DNA from: a bacterium
GTDB taxonomy: Bacteria; Actinomycetota; Acidimicrobiia; Spongiisociales; ZC4RG35
Reading direction: 5' to 3'
Assembly: GCA_028823995.1 (NCBI GenBank)
Contig: JAPPFD010000006.1
Location: 1 to 64,000, forward strand
DNA: 64,000 nt
Shown in pieces: positions 1-8,504 of this stretch. Position numbers and translations under genes: made by a program. The notes below the pieces were generated by a model, which saw nothing but the letters and a program-made list of their open reading frames with translations, was not told the DNA's origin and ran no database searches. Positions within the stretch are counted from its first letter, which is position 1. Each line of letters starts with the position of its first letter.

Positions 1-63
1 GGCGGGCGATCAGCCCCAAGCATCACACACAGGGCCTACCAAACAAGGTAAGGGGTTGACCCA

Positions 64-246
64 ATGCGCCCTGTGGAGACCGAACTGGTACAAGCTGTCT
101 TAGAAACAGACGGGGAGAACCTAAGGCTGGTCCACCCCGAATGCGTGACCGGCTCAATCCTGGAAGTTGGCCCCTTCCAAACCCGCGTCAAGACCGACGG
201 AGGTTCCCGGCGATGTGCAGACTGTGGGATGGAACTCGACCAGTAA
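64..246 (+). CDS. Small hypothetical protein (60 aa) with a C-terminal CxxC
   Basis: I do not recognise this protein. It begins at an ATG about 12 bases after the purine-rich stretch AAGGTAAGGGG, which could serve as a ribosome binding site. The only notable motif is RRCADCGMELDQ at the very C-terminus, a half zinc-ribbon (CxxC), with one further Cys in HPECVTG near residue 27. It may be a small metal-binding or incomplete zinc-ribbon protein. It stands alone on the plus strand ahead of a convergent gene. Existence as a real gene is likely but not certain, because short GC-rich ORFs arise by chance. Confidence 0.45.
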   Translation: MRPVETELVQAVLETDGENLRLVHPECVTGSILEVGPFQTRVKTDGGSRRCADCGMELDQ

Positions 247-350
247 CGTGTCCCACCCGGCGCCTATGGTTGATGTTGGCGGTTGACGCCCCATGAGAGC
301 CGCCGGCCCACCTCACCCGCCACTTGACCTACCAAACCCAAACTGAACCA

Positions 351-1376
351 CTACCCGATCTCCTGAGAGAGGGGCTGGACTATTACGGGCCCAAGGGGGC
401 CTTCTCGGCGGACCACCCGTCCCTTCCCGATCCGTCTGGTCCTGATGCTTTCCAGATCCGCCAACCTCTTGGCGCCCTGCAGGGCCTTCCGATCGGCATC
501 GTAGTAATCGAACCACGGCAGTCCAGCCTCCGCATACTCCTCAGCGGTAGGAGGGCGGTGCGGAGGGGAGACCTCGCAAACCGAGAAGTACTGGAGGCTG
601 TTGACGATGTGCACGTAGCAACTGACGCCGACCGTGGTGTCCCACACATCGATTCCGTAGTCGTCTTCGTAGATCTCCTGGCGCATGAGACCTCCCGGCG
701 CCAGACCCATATCTTCGACAGGAGCGGCGGAGAGCGTCATGCAATACATGACGTCCTCGTATGCGCCTTTTTCCAATCGCCGGAACCGTGCCTCATACTC
801 GGAGGCCTTCATCGGATAGGCGGTGATCTGGACGCCGCCGTGGCGGGCCTCGCCGGTCAGTTGCTCCTCGGCCGTGTACCCCTCACCCAGCCGCATCGCC
901 ACGAACTGGCGAATCAGGCCCCGCTTGACACTGAACCCGTCCAGCCACGGCTGATCGGGGACCACCAGATAGTCCTGGGGGTCATCGCAGAGGTCCTCTG
1001 TCCATTGCTCGCCGGTCAGCGCGTTGATCTTCCCGGCAGCCACCTTGACGGCCATCGGGTAACGGCCCCCGAAGTTGATCCACATCGCCTCGGACTGGTA
1101 CATGGGGAGAAAAACCCCGCCGTGTTCTCGCCAAGCCTCCGGGACCCGATCGGCGTAGTCGTCCACCAGATTGAGGGGGAATCTCCCCAGTCCGGGCGGC
1201 AGATAATGTTCCCAACCGTCGTCGGGGATCCGGAGAGTGCGCTGAAAGTCAAGGGTGAACTCAGCGTCTTCGTGGACCTGTGGGAAGCGGAACTCCAGAC
1301 TGTTGCCAGCGAGCTGAATCACCCCCCGCACCTGCTGACTCTCTTCGGGTTCTCTGGTCCGGGTAGTCCCGCTCAT
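351..1376 (-). CDS. Conserved actinobacterial hypothetical protein (341 aa)
   Basis: The start ATG is preceded by a strong AGGAGG Shine-Dalgarno site about 8 bases upstream, which fixes the start. The protein is soluble, with no signal peptide or membrane segment. Regions such as YQSEAMWINF, KVAAGKINALTGEQW and DDPQDYLVVPDQPWLDGF (about residues 90-150) belong, from memory, to a conserved family of unknown function common in actinobacteria and often annotated only as hypothetical. No catalytic motif is evident. It is monocistronic as far as the window shows, with 160 bases of noncoding DNA upstream. No function is assigned. Confidence 0.75.
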   Translation of the reverse strand: MSGTTRTREPEESQQVRGVIQLAGNSLEFRFPQVHEDAEFTLDFQRTLRIPDDGWEHYLPPGLGRFPLNLVDDYADRVPEAWREHGGVFLPMYQSEAMWINFGGRYPMAVKVAAGKINALTGEQWTEDLCDDPQDYLVVPDQPWLDGFSVKRGLIRQFVAMRLGEGYTAEEQLTGEARHGGVQITAYPMKASEYEARFRRLEKGAYEDVMYCMTLSAAPVEDMGLAPGGLMRQEIYEDDYGIDVWDTTVGVSCYVHIVNSLQYFSVCEVSPPHRPPTAEEYAEAGLPWFDYYDADRKALQGAKRLADLESIRTRRIGKGRVVRREGPLGPVIVQPLSQEIG

Positions 1377-1538
1377 GGTTCACACCTCCTGGTGGTGAAA
1401 GTCCTGTTGCTTTCTCTCCACAACCGTAAGAGGGGGGTGTGACAGTCTGACTCTTCCGAGTCCGGTCTGATCTAAGGGGTGAGTCCTATCAGGATGCCGC
1501 CACCTGATTGAGGGGGCCGCCGGATCGCTCCTCCCGAT

Positions 1539-3074
1539 CTACCTCCCGAAGGACTGTTCGATCTGCTCGGGAGTCCAGAACCCCTCTGTGGGACGGACTC
1601 TGTCGTCCCTTCCGTAACACCCGAGGCGGTCGATCCCCTCCGGGTCGAAGATCTCGATGGCGTCGAACACGCTTCGGGGTCCCACGGCCTTCAGAGCCTT
1701 CCAGCCCTCGGTCCCGGGCTTGGGCAAGTTAGAGGTCAGGACCAGGAGCGGAGTCCCGTCTCCCGCCATGTGATGGACGTGGGCTCGGCCCAACGTTTTC
1801 CAAAGGGTGTCGGTTCGCATGAGTCCCGGACGAACGGTGGTGAAAGCCCCCGAGACGTCCACGTACCACCTTCGGCCAAGCCGGTTCTCGACCAGAAAGT
1901 TGAACTGGATGCCCAACCTGGCTATCCGGGGATTTGTCCTGACAATCTGAAACCCGGCATGACTCAAGGCGTCCCTCGCCAAGTCCTGGGCTTTCTTCCC
2001 TTCCCGCAGCGCCCGCGCCTGGAAGTGCTCGATGGCGTCACCGGCGATGGGCCCACCGTCAACGACACCGTTTGGAGACGTGGTGATCCCCACCTCCTCC
2101 TCCGGGAAGGGCCGGCGGCGGGCGCGTCCCAGCCTCTCTTGAGCGATCACCACATATTCAGGATTGATGTCGTACCCGATGCCCATCCGCCCGGCCCGGT
2201 GGGCGGCGACCAGGGTGGTTCCCGCTCCCATGAAGGGATCGAGCACCCAGTCCTCCCGGTAGGTGTAGAGGTCGATGAGCCTCAGTGGAAGCTCGACCGG
2301 AAAGGGCGCCGGGTGGCCCACCCGTCGGGCGCTCTCGGCGGGGATCTCCCACACATCCAGGGTTGCCTCCACGAACTCGTCGTTGGGAAGCGTGGCGAGA
2401 TGAGGTAGGCCGTCGGCCCGGCGGCCCGAGCGGGTCCCGGCCCTGTCGAAGCGCCCCTTGGACGCCACGATGATCCGCTCGGTGGTGTCGCGCAACACCG
2501 GATTGGAAGGCTGCTTGAAGGAACCCCACGAGACGGCGCCGCCCATCGCCTTGGATTTTCTCCAGACGATCTCTCCCCGCAGCAGCAGACCGAGATCCTC
2601 GAAGATCCCGATCACGTCGGCAGAGAGGCTGCGATAGGGCTTCCGGCCGAGATTGGCCACGTTGACCGCCATGCGTCCGCCCGGCTCCAAGACCCGGCGG
2701 CACTCGCGGAAGACGTCATGGAGCAGCCGGAGGTACTCCCTGTAGGTCTCCGGCAACCCTGCCGAAAGCGCGTTGGACCGGGAGGCCTGGAGCACCGCGT
2801 CCTCGTACTCCTTCCCCACGAAGTAGGGGGGTGAAGTCACCACCAGGGCGATGGAACGGTCGGGGATCCGGTCCATGCTCCGGGCGTCTCCCAGGACCGG
2901 CCCCCAGGTCTCCGGACGAGGGCCTATCCGGTCGTCGTCATCAATGACAGGAGGCTGGAAGCGGGCGTAGAAAGCCGACGAGTCGTGACTCTCTCTCCGA
3001 CCTGCCCCGAAAGCGGAGGTGCTGGTGGGCCGCCGCGGTGGCCGGGACGCTCGATCCTCCATGCCATCCATCAT
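1539..3074 (-). CDS. Site-specific DNA methyltransferase (N4-cytosine/N6-adenine class) with extra C-terminal domain
   Basis: Counting from the ATG at 3074 (511 aa), the catalytic motif IV TSPPY lies at residues 80-84 and the SAM-binding motif DPFMGAGT at 279-286, followed by GYDINPEYV. This IV-then-I order is that of beta-class amino-methyltransferases; TSPPY is commonest in N4-cytosine enzymes. A VWEIP motif sits just before motif I. About 200 further residues follow motif I, beyond what a minimal methyltransferase needs, and include FLVENRLGRRWYVDVSGAF, which resembles a nuclease-like or target-recognition fold (inference). The frame stays open to 3317, but that extension would overlap the divergent gene at 3185 and is low-complexity, so I chose the internal start; no clear Shine-Dalgarno is seen. 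No restriction endonuclease gene is adjacent, so it is probably an orphan enzyme. Confidence 0.85.
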   Translation of the reverse strand: MMDGMEDRASRPPRRPTSTSAFGAGRRESHDSSAFYARFQPPVIDDDDRIGPRPETWGPVLGDARSMDRIPDRSIALVVTSPPYFVGKEYEDAVLQASRSNALSAGLPETYREYLRLLHDVFRECRRVLEPGGRMAVNVANLGRKPYRSLSADVIGIFEDLGLLLRGEIVWRKSKAMGGAVSWGSFKQPSNPVLRDTTERIIVASKGRFDRAGTRSGRRADGLPHLATLPNDEFVEATLDVWEIPAESARRVGHPAPFPVELPLRLIDLYTYREDWVLDPFMGAGTTLVAAHRAGRMGIGYDINPEYVVIAQERLGRARRRPFPEEEVGITTSPNGVVDGGPIAGDAIEHFQARALREGKKAQDLARDALSHAGFQIVRTNPRIARLGIQFNFLVENRLGRRWYVDVSGAFTTVRPGLMRTDTLWKTLGRAHVHHMAGDGTPLLVLTSNLPKPGTEGWKALKAVGPRSVFDAIEIFDPEGIDRLGCYGRDDRVRPTEGFWTPEQIEQSFGR

Positions 3075-3184
3075 ATAGATGGACGTCTTCAGGCCACGGG
3101 ATGCCTTCCTGGCCTCGCCCCACCTCTTGGTTGATTCCCCGATCCAGTAGGTTTCGGATACACCGAGAGGAGGCCCCGACCGGA

Positions 3185-4531
3185 GTGCAAACCAGGATTG
3201 GCAGGAGAGCGGCCTGGGTGGCCGTGGTGCTGATTGTTGCGGCGTGTTCCTCCCCCCAGGAGGAGGTTCGCCCTCCCCAACCATCGGTGACCACCACTGA
3301 GGCACCGCCCTCTTCAACCATGTCGGCCACTCCAGGCACGGCCGGAACCACTGCTGGGGATCCCTCTCCCGAAGGAGAGCCCCCTCCCCCTCTAGATGAA
3401 ACCTCGACCAGCGAGAACGACCTGGCGCCCGCCGACACCACCATCACCACAACTACCTCCCTTCCCACCGTCACCTCACCACCCGCCGAACCCGAAGAGG
3501 CTCCCCCCACGACCAGGGCGCTTCCTCCCGACTCTCTCCGGTTCATCGAAGTCGCCAAAGGAGCGCAACACCCGATCTTTCTCACCGCGTCGCAGGGCGC
3601 CGAGCATTCCTACCTGGCCGAACAGGGAGGACGGATCCTCTATCTCCTCGAAGACGAGATCGGCGATCAACCCGTTCTGGACATCTCTGAGAAGGTGACG
3701 TTCCGGGGAGAGCAGGGTCTGTTGGGGATTGCCCTCCATCCGACCCAGCCCTTGCGCCTCTTTGTGCACTACAGCAACCTGGGCGGTCACACCGTGGTCT
3801 CCGAGTTTTCCCTCTCCGATGACGGACGAACCGCCGATCCCGACTCGGAGAGAATCATCTTCTTCGCCCAACAACCCGCTACCAACCACAACGGCGGGAT
3901 GATCCAATTCGGACCCGATGGCTACCTGTATCTGGGCCTGGGGGACGGCGGCCGGGCGGGTGACTACTACGGCCACGGCCAGCGCCCGGATACGCCTCTG
4001 GCGGCGCTGGTTCGCATCCACCCCGACCAGGTGACTTCCGAGATTTGGTGGTACGGCCTCCGCAACCCCTGGCGTTTTTGGATAGACGAGCCCACCGGCC
4101 TGGCCTATATCGCCGACGTAGGCCAGGACGCCTACGAGGAGATCAGCCTGGCGAGCCTGTCCGAGCCGGGCCTCAACTTCGGATGGCCGATCACCGAAGG
4201 CTTCCACTGCTTCGAACCCCGGCAGGGCTGTGATGCGACCGGGCTGACCTTGCCGGTCTTGGAGATAGCCCATGACGATGGGGGAACCTGTTCGGTTACC
4301 GGCGGCATCGTCTACCGAGGACCCGCTATGCCCGGCCTCTGGGGCCACTACTTCTACTCCGACTACTGCGGCGGCTACCTCCGCAGCTTCCGATGGGACG
4401 GCACCCTGGCCATGGACCTTAGTGAATGGGCACCAGACCTGGGCAACGTGGTCTCCTTCGGCACAGACGGCTCTGGAGAGATGTACATCCTCACTACCGA
4501 CTCGGTCTACCGAGTAGAGCCTGTTTCCTGA
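3185..4531 (+). CDS. PQQ-dependent glucose/sorbosone dehydrogenase-family lipoprotein (448 aa)
   Basis: Chosen start is GTG at 3185, 11 bases after GAGGAGG; it gives a lipoprotein signal peptide with positively charged VQTRIGRR, a hydrophobic core and lipobox VAAC, then a long Pro/Thr/Ser/Glu linker to about residue 110. The remaining ~340 residues form a beta-propeller of the soluble aldose/sorbosone dehydrogenase (GSDH, YliI-like) family: GEQGLLGIALHP, NHNGGMIQFGPDGYLYLGLGDGG and YGLRNPWRFW are the family's signatures. Known members oxidise sugar aldehydes or ketoses outside the cytoplasm with PQQ. Here it would be anchored to the outer face of the membrane. It is divergently transcribed from the methyltransferase with overlapping upstream regions. 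Confidence 0.85.
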   Translation: MQTRIGRRAAWVAVVLIVAACSSPQEEVRPPQPSVTTTEAPPSSTMSATPGTAGTTAGDPSPEGEPPPPLDETSTSENDLAPADTTITTTTSLPTVTSPPAEPEEAPPTTRALPPDSLRFIEVAKGAQHPIFLTASQGAEHSYLAEQGGRILYLLEDEIGDQPVLDISEKVTFRGEQGLLGIALHPTQPLRLFVHYSNLGGHTVVSEFSLSDDGRTADPDSERIIFFAQQPATNHNGGMIQFGPDGYLYLGLGDGGRAGDYYGHGQRPDTPLAALVRIHPDQVTSEIWWYGLRNPWRFWIDEPTGLAYIADVGQDAYEEISLASLSEPGLNFGWPITEGFHCFEPRQGCDATGLTLPVLEIAHDDGGTCSVTGGIVYRGPAMPGLWGHYFYSDYCGGYLRSFRWDGTLAMDLSEWAPDLGNVVSFGTDGSGEMYILTTDSVYRVEPVS

Positions 4532-4611
4532 GCTTGACCCACGCGTCAATGGCATTAAACCCCACCATGGTGCCCTTTGTTATGAGAGCAGGACTTCCAC
4601 GCCACCTAATC

Positions 4612-5082
4612 TCATCCTCGGCAGGAGGATGTCACCGTCCACGATCCCTCGGCGGTGATCTCCAACGTCACGTAACCACTGCCTCTCTCAAAACGCTCGG
4701 TCGTTTCCCACAACCCTGAAGCGGCTATCTCACTCGTCCACACACCTCGCTGCGGGTCTACCATTACCACTGCGAAGTTGGATTCGTTGCCGTATTGAGA
4801 GGTGTTATTCCGCACCTCACTAGTGATAACACACAGCCCCCCACCGTCAATCTCCAAATCGACCACCCTCTGCCCAGAGCCTGAGATGCTCGTCGGGCGA
4901 ATGGGTGCTGTGGTGGGTGGACGGGTTGTAGGTGTCCGAGTCGTAGGGGGAGCATCGCCTACAGACCTCCCAGAGTCAGAGGCGGCAACGATCACCAGCA
5001 TCAAAACGAAACCCACCAGACCAATAATGAATCCCCAAAAGAGGCATCCCTTGCCAGTCGTTTCCTTCTGTAGTTCTTCCAC
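4612..5082 (-). CDS. Membrane-anchored hypothetical protein (156 aa)
   Basis: GTG start with AAAGGG five bases upstream. One hydrophobic segment (GCLFWGFIIGLVGFVLMLVI, about residues 12-31) follows a short charged N-terminus and probably acts as an uncleaved signal anchor. A Thr/Pro-rich spacer with repeated PTTR/PPTT units (about 44-64) leads to an extracytoplasmic domain of ~90 residues with paired cysteines (GGGLCVITSE and the C-terminal SSCRG), which may form a disulfide. The domain pattern (N-terminal segment, spacer, beta-rich domain with 'FAVVMVDPQ') resembles FxLYD-type or DUF4352-like secreted domains, but this is not certain. It converges with the dehydrogenase gene. Confidence 0.65.
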   Translation of the reverse strand: MEELQKETTGKGCLFWGFIIGLVGFVLMLVIVAASDSGRSVGDAPPTTRTPTTRPPTTAPIRPTSISGSGQRVVDLEIDGGGLCVITSEVRNNTSQYGNESNFAVVMVDPQRGVWTSEIAASGLWETTERFERGSGYVTLEITAEGSWTVTSSCRG

Positions 5083-5440
5083 TATGCCCTTTCAACCCCC
5101 TTGACAGGTCTCGGATGCCCTCGGTCGGGTAAAGCCGCCGCACCTGACAGTCATCTGCTGAAATCGGTGAGCGAATCAATGATTGATTCTAGCACGTTGG
5201 CTCACGTCCTTAAGGAGTTTGAATCGTGTCTTAGGCATTGTTAGCTCTCGGTTTAGGGAGGTATAGCGTACTTTCGTACTGCGGTACTTCTGATTAAGAT
5301 AGGGAGTGCTTGTTATCAAACGAGCGGAGAGCCCAGCCGGTTGCCGGTGATTAGCCCCTATACGTCCCGGATATTGACGAGCCGTTCCGGTTCGAACCGA
5401 ACAGCCCTGACTACATCATCCCCAACATAGGAGGCGCACA
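5083..5440. other. Noncoding, comparatively AT-rich intergenic region (358 bp)
   Basis: No ORF with coding character is seen. The region separates two divergently arranged genes and is the upstream region of both. It is richer in A+T than its surroundings, and contains a threefold 8-bp repeat (listed separately at 5265-5288) that could be a regulator site. No tRNA-like cloverleaf was recognised. Confidence 0.6.
5265..5288. repeat. Three tandem 8-bp units nnnGTACT
   Basis: The sequence reads agcGTACT ttcGTACT gcgGTACT, three GTACT cores in phase every 8 bp, in the intergenic region about 150 bp ahead of the gene at 5441. Such short direct iterons can be binding sites for a repressor or activator. 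The core GTAC is palindromic, so the strand is ambiguous. Function is inferred only from position and regularity. Confidence 0.4.
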
Positions 5441-6157
5441 ATGAGGAAGCTAGCCATTGCTGCGGCGTTCGTCGTGGTCACATCAGGTGTTGTAACGGCT
5501 CAGGAAGAATCTGCTCAGCCCGAGCACTTTCCGCAGTGGATGATCGAAGAGTCCTATTTGTTGAGAGCTACTGCTCTGGTGTCGGTTGAGGAAGTTGTGT
5601 GCGGACCCCTTTACCGTAATGCTGGGAAGACAATCCTTGTGGAAACCCTGGACGGTCGCCAAGTCCAAGACTGGGCGGATTGTGGTGGCGTCCTCCCCAT
5701 AGGAGGGTGGCGTACCGGGTCCCACGCTGACGAGTTGGACGGGTCTTCCACTACCTGGGCGACACTGTTTTCCGATGGTCGGATTGGGAGTCGCTACGAT
5801 CACCCCGAACTGGGCATTCAATGCCGCGACGATACGCTTGGCATATACGTCTTTACCGGCGGTTACGTGGCGGCGAGTGTTTGGTCCGACCGAGTTGCAG
5901 TGAAGTACAGGTTCGGAGATGGAGGTGTCGTCGAACAAGGCTGGCATGAGCTGATTAGCGGAGGGGATGACAACGTGGGAGCGTGGATGCCGTCCAGCTA
6001 TAGAAGGTCCTTCGTAAACTCGTTGCGCGATAATCCCGAAGGTGCTCTCGTATTTCGGATGTGGAACTATGACAACACAGAGGTGGGCACGATGACCTTC
6101 GATTTAACTGGGGTTCAAAGAGTGGTGGAGCCCATCCTCCAAGAGTGTGGGTGGTGA
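5441..6157 (+). CDS. Secreted hypothetical protein (238 aa)
   Basis: ATG preceded by AGGAGG at ideal spacing. Residues 1-20 (MRKLAIAAAFVVVTSGVVTA followed by QEE) are a typical Sec signal peptide with a cleavage site after VTA. The mature protein has four or more cysteines (VVCGPLY, WADCGG, IQCRDD, QECGW) which suit extracellular disulfides. Segments such as GIYVFTGGYVAASVWSDRVAVKYRFGDG and VFRMWNYDNTEVGTMTFDLTG indicate a beta-rich fold; the latter part is reminiscent of type-VI-associated or invasion-associated (IalB/TagT-like) secreted domains, but I do not recognise the family. No partner gene is evident. Confidence 0.65.
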   Translation: MRKLAIAAAFVVVTSGVVTAQEESAQPEHFPQWMIEESYLLRATALVSVEEVVCGPLYRNAGKTILVETLDGRQVQDWADCGGVLPIGGWRTGSHADELDGSSTTWATLFSDGRIGSRYDHPELGIQCRDDTLGIYVFTGGYVAASVWSDRVAVKYRFGDGGVVEQGWHELISGGDDNVGAWMPSSYRRSFVNSLRDNPEGALVFRMWNYDNTEVGTMTFDLTGVQRVVEPILQECGW

Positions 6158-6458
6158 GTTGGAGCGATTCAGCAGGGAGGCTGAACGATGTTCTCCTGGT
6201 AGTCCTCCATTCACAGTGGGACCATTCAGATAATTGTAGAAGGCTGGAACTCCCTTGACATCGGATGCCGACCGATTACCAGTGGTGGGCGTCCCATGCC
6301 GATCATGCTACCAGGGGATGTGTGACAGTTCCCTCCAGCGGGCCACCGGCCCTCCGCATCCAACATCGAGATGGTTCTCCTCCAGAGGCTCTATTCTCTA
6401 CGAGGCATAGGCTTCCCCGGACGGAGGGGACACGGTATCGAATAGGGAAGGAGACCCA
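6158..6458. other. Intergenic region (301 bp) with a weak hairpin
   Basis: A short ORF (67 aa on the plus strand) exists here but has no coding character and no ribosome binding site. A 6-bp stem TTCAGC/GCTGAA with loop AGGGAG (6168-6185), just after the secreted-protein stop codon, could be a weak terminator. The last 20 bases hold the GGGAAGGAG site of the following gene. Nothing else was seen. Confidence 0.5.
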
Positions 6459-6818
6459 ATGGGCGTGATACACGCTTCAGCAATCATTCGGAATCCGGCT
6501 GAGCCTGACAAGGCCTGGGAAGGGAAGTTCCTTGTGGACACGGGCGCCATCGACTCACTGGTGCCCAGAACTCACCTTGAGGCCATCGGTTTGAAGCCCA
6601 AGGACCAGCGGTTGTACGAGTTGGCGGACGGCAGTGAGATGTCCTTTGACGTCACGACGGCGGAGGTGGAAATCATGGGACAGATCGCCGGAGCCACCAT
6701 CCTGTTCGGAGAGGATGACACCGAGCCCTTGCTTGGGGTAACGGTTCTCCAGTCGGCACGCATCGCGATAGACCCGGCTAGCGAGTCTCTGTACAAGCGA
6801 CGGTCCAGCCGACTCTGA
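6459..6818 (+). CDS. Retropepsin-like aspartic protease (clan AA), 119 aa
   Basis: ATG with AAGGAG about 6 bases upstream. The sequence contains the retroviral-type active-site motif FLVDTGAIDSLVP (DTG at about residue 27) followed by the ELADG flap-like turn and a second hydrophobic-hydrophobic-Gly turn (ILFGEDDTEPLLGVTVLQS). These are the marks of small bacterial clan AA aspartic proteases, which act as homodimers, each subunit giving one Asp. Length is normal for the family. No transmembrane segment, so cytoplasmic. Physiological substrate unknown; such genes often sit alone or beside toxin-antitoxin pairs, but no partner is seen here. Confidence 0.8.
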   Translation: MGVIHASAIIRNPAEPDKAWEGKFLVDTGAIDSLVPRTHLEAIGLKPKDQRLYELADGSEMSFDVTTAEVEIMGQIAGATILFGEDDTEPLLGVTVLQSARIAIDPASESLYKRRSSRL

Positions 6819-6832
6819 CCCCGGCCGGAGCG

Positions 6833-7390
6833 TCAGGTGGAGGGGTGGCGCGGCTCTGACAGGACCCGGCGGACCATGGGCTCGAAGAACTCGAGGGGCT
6901 CGGTGGGATAGTCGGGGTCGAATGAGACCTGGTCGTAGTCGGCGCAGAACTGGATGGTGCGCTCGTACAGGGGATGGTCCCGGTAGCGGTCCCGCGCGTC
7001 GGGGTCGCGCCCGTAGTGGTGGGCGTAGTACTTCTCCTGGAAGACCCCGTGGTACTTGACGATCCAGTAGTTCTCCTCCGACACGTAGGGTCGCAATAGC
7101 GCGGCGGCCACCTCCGAGTGGTTGGCCGGGGCCAGGACGTCGCCGATGTCGTGGAGCAACGCCACCACCACCATCTCCTCGTCCTCCCCGGCCCGGTGGG
7201 CGCGGGTGGCGGCTTGCAGGGAGTGACCGAGCCTGGTGATCTGGTACCCGGTGTGCTCATCCATGGAACGGAGCCACTCGAGCACTCGCTCCGGGAACTC
7301 GTCCAGTTCCTCCTGTTCGTACTCGGAGAGGAGCGCGTAGTCTTCGGCGGTCCCGTCCGACATCTGTGTGAAAGAGACCGTTCCGTCCAT
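6833..7390 (-). CDS. HD-domain protein, PhnZ/TmpB/MIOX-like candidate oxygenase (185 aa)
   Basis: The frame is open far upstream, but the start is set at ATG 7390, eight bases after AAAGGAG; earlier codons would overlap the transporter. Conserved metal ligands are visible: H56 (RLGHSLQ), H80-D81 (LLHDIGD), H91 (ANHSE), H114 (VKYHGVF) and an Asp near 151-153. The pattern is that of HD hydrolases and of mixed-valent di-iron HD oxygenases (PhnZ, TmpB, myo-inositol oxygenase), where the extra histidines between HD and the last Asp bind the second iron. Phosphohydrolase activity cannot be excluded. It lies downstream of the EamA transporter (71-base gap) on the same strand, so it may end the catabolic operon. 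Confidence 0.7.
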   Translation of the reverse strand: MDGTVSFTQMSDGTAEDYALLSEYEQEELDEFPERVLEWLRSMDEHTGYQITRLGHSLQAATRAHRAGEDEEMVVVALLHDIGDVLAPANHSEVAAALLRPYVSEENYWIVKYHGVFQEKYYAHHYGRDPDARDRYRDHPLYERTIQFCADYDQVSFDPDYPTEPLEFFEPMVRRVLSEPRHPST

Positions 7391-7461
7391 CAGATCACTC
7401 CTTTGCGAAGAGCCACAGTGGAAGCTGTCAATAGCCTCCCGGTTACCGCCGTATTTTAGAG

Positions 7462-8409
7462 CTACGGATCGGGGTTGTTCGGGGGGAAAGACGCAGGTCT
7501 CTTGTCCGGCGGGACTTTCAGTCTCGGGCGGCCGTGGAGCGTCAAGCCTCCCAGGGCCACGACCCCGATACCGGCGATCTGCATCAAGGTCAGGCTCTCC
7601 CCCAGCGCCACCCACGCCACCACCGAGGACACGACCGGCTGGGCGGTGAGGACGGTTCCCACCGTGCCCGGGCCGGCGCTGCCCACCGATGCGATTTCCA
7701 GCAGGATCCCCACCGCGCTGGCCGCGGCGGCGACGCCGAGGGCCAGCCACTTCGATACCGGCAGGTCGATTGGTCCTATCCCGGAGACCGGCAGTACCAG
7801 CATCGCTGCCGAGAGTCTGAACCACACCCCGACGGTCACCGGCGAGAGTCCCCTCAGGCGATCCACCAACAACAGATAGGCCCCCATGCACGCGGCGGAG
7901 CCGAATCCGCCCGCGATCCCGATGGGATCAGCCCGCTCCCATGTCCAGGTCTGGGTCGCCAACGAAACACCCAGGCAAACGATGCCCGCCGCGGCCCACG
8001 CCCGTCCCGGCACGGGAATTCCCTGCTTCATCCGCGTCCAGATGAGCACCGTGGGGACCATGATGAATGCGAATGTGGCCGAAGGGCCCGGGCCGAGACG
8101 CGACAGGCTCACGTAATACATCACCGTTGCGGCCACGACGCACACCCCCAGAAGCACGAGGGTCCGCAGGTGACCCCGCGGGTGCAGGGCCTTCCTCCAC
8201 CAACCGATGACCAGGAAGATCACGAATCCGGCCAGGTTCATGCGGAAGGTCAACTCCAGGGCGCTGTGGTGGGAGAACAGGTCGAACACCGCCACGGACA
8301 CCACCGCGAACAGCACGGTGGAGATGGCCGCCATGACGAGGCCCCGCGCCGCGTGGGGACGCACATAGGACTCGGTCGGTTGGATGGACCCTGCGGCCTG
8401 GGCCGGCAC
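7462..8409 (-). CDS. EamA/DMT-family transporter (315 aa)
   Basis: About ten hydrophobic helices are visible in two similar halves, typical of drug/metabolite transporters with two EamA domains (for example LVMAAISTVLFAVVSVAVF, FVIFLVIGWW, TVLTAQPVVSSVVAWVALGE). The last motif, with VALGE preceded by a Pro in helix 9, is the family's signature. It would export, or less often import, a small metabolite across the cytoplasmic membrane. GTG start; an internal ATG at residue 26 could be the true start. Located 95 bases after the YgfK-like gene on the same strand, so it may serve the purine-type pathway, but substrate is unknown. Confidence 0.85.
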   Translation of the reverse strand: MPAQAAGSIQPTESYVRPHAARGLVMAAISTVLFAVVSVAVFDLFSHHSALELTFRMNLAGFVIFLVIGWWRKALHPRGHLRTLVLLGVCVVAATVMYYVSLSRLGPGPSATFAFIMVPTVLIWTRMKQGIPVPGRAWAAAGIVCLGVSLATQTWTWERADPIGIAGGFGSAACMGAYLLLVDRLRGLSPVTVGVWFRLSAAMLVLPVSGIGPIDLPVSKWLALGVAAAASAVGILLEIASVGSAGPGTVGTVLTAQPVVSSVVAWVALGESLTLMQIAGIGVVALGGLTLHGRPRLKVPPDKRPASFPPNNPDP

Positions 8410-8504
8410 GTCGCTGGGATTTCTGATGGGTGGGCACCTCAGCCGGCGCGGGCAACGACGCCTGTCGGCCCGCCGGGGACCCGGCTTTACCTAGAGGCTA
8501 TCGC

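Noticed and set aside
324-1442. Long plus-strand ORF (372 aa)
   Set aside because: It is the antisense shadow of the conserved gene at 351-1376, which has a strong ribosome site and conserved motifs.
6265-6468. 67-aa plus-strand ORF before the retropepsin-like gene
   Set aside because: No ribosome site, no coding pattern, and it overlaps the start of the following real gene.
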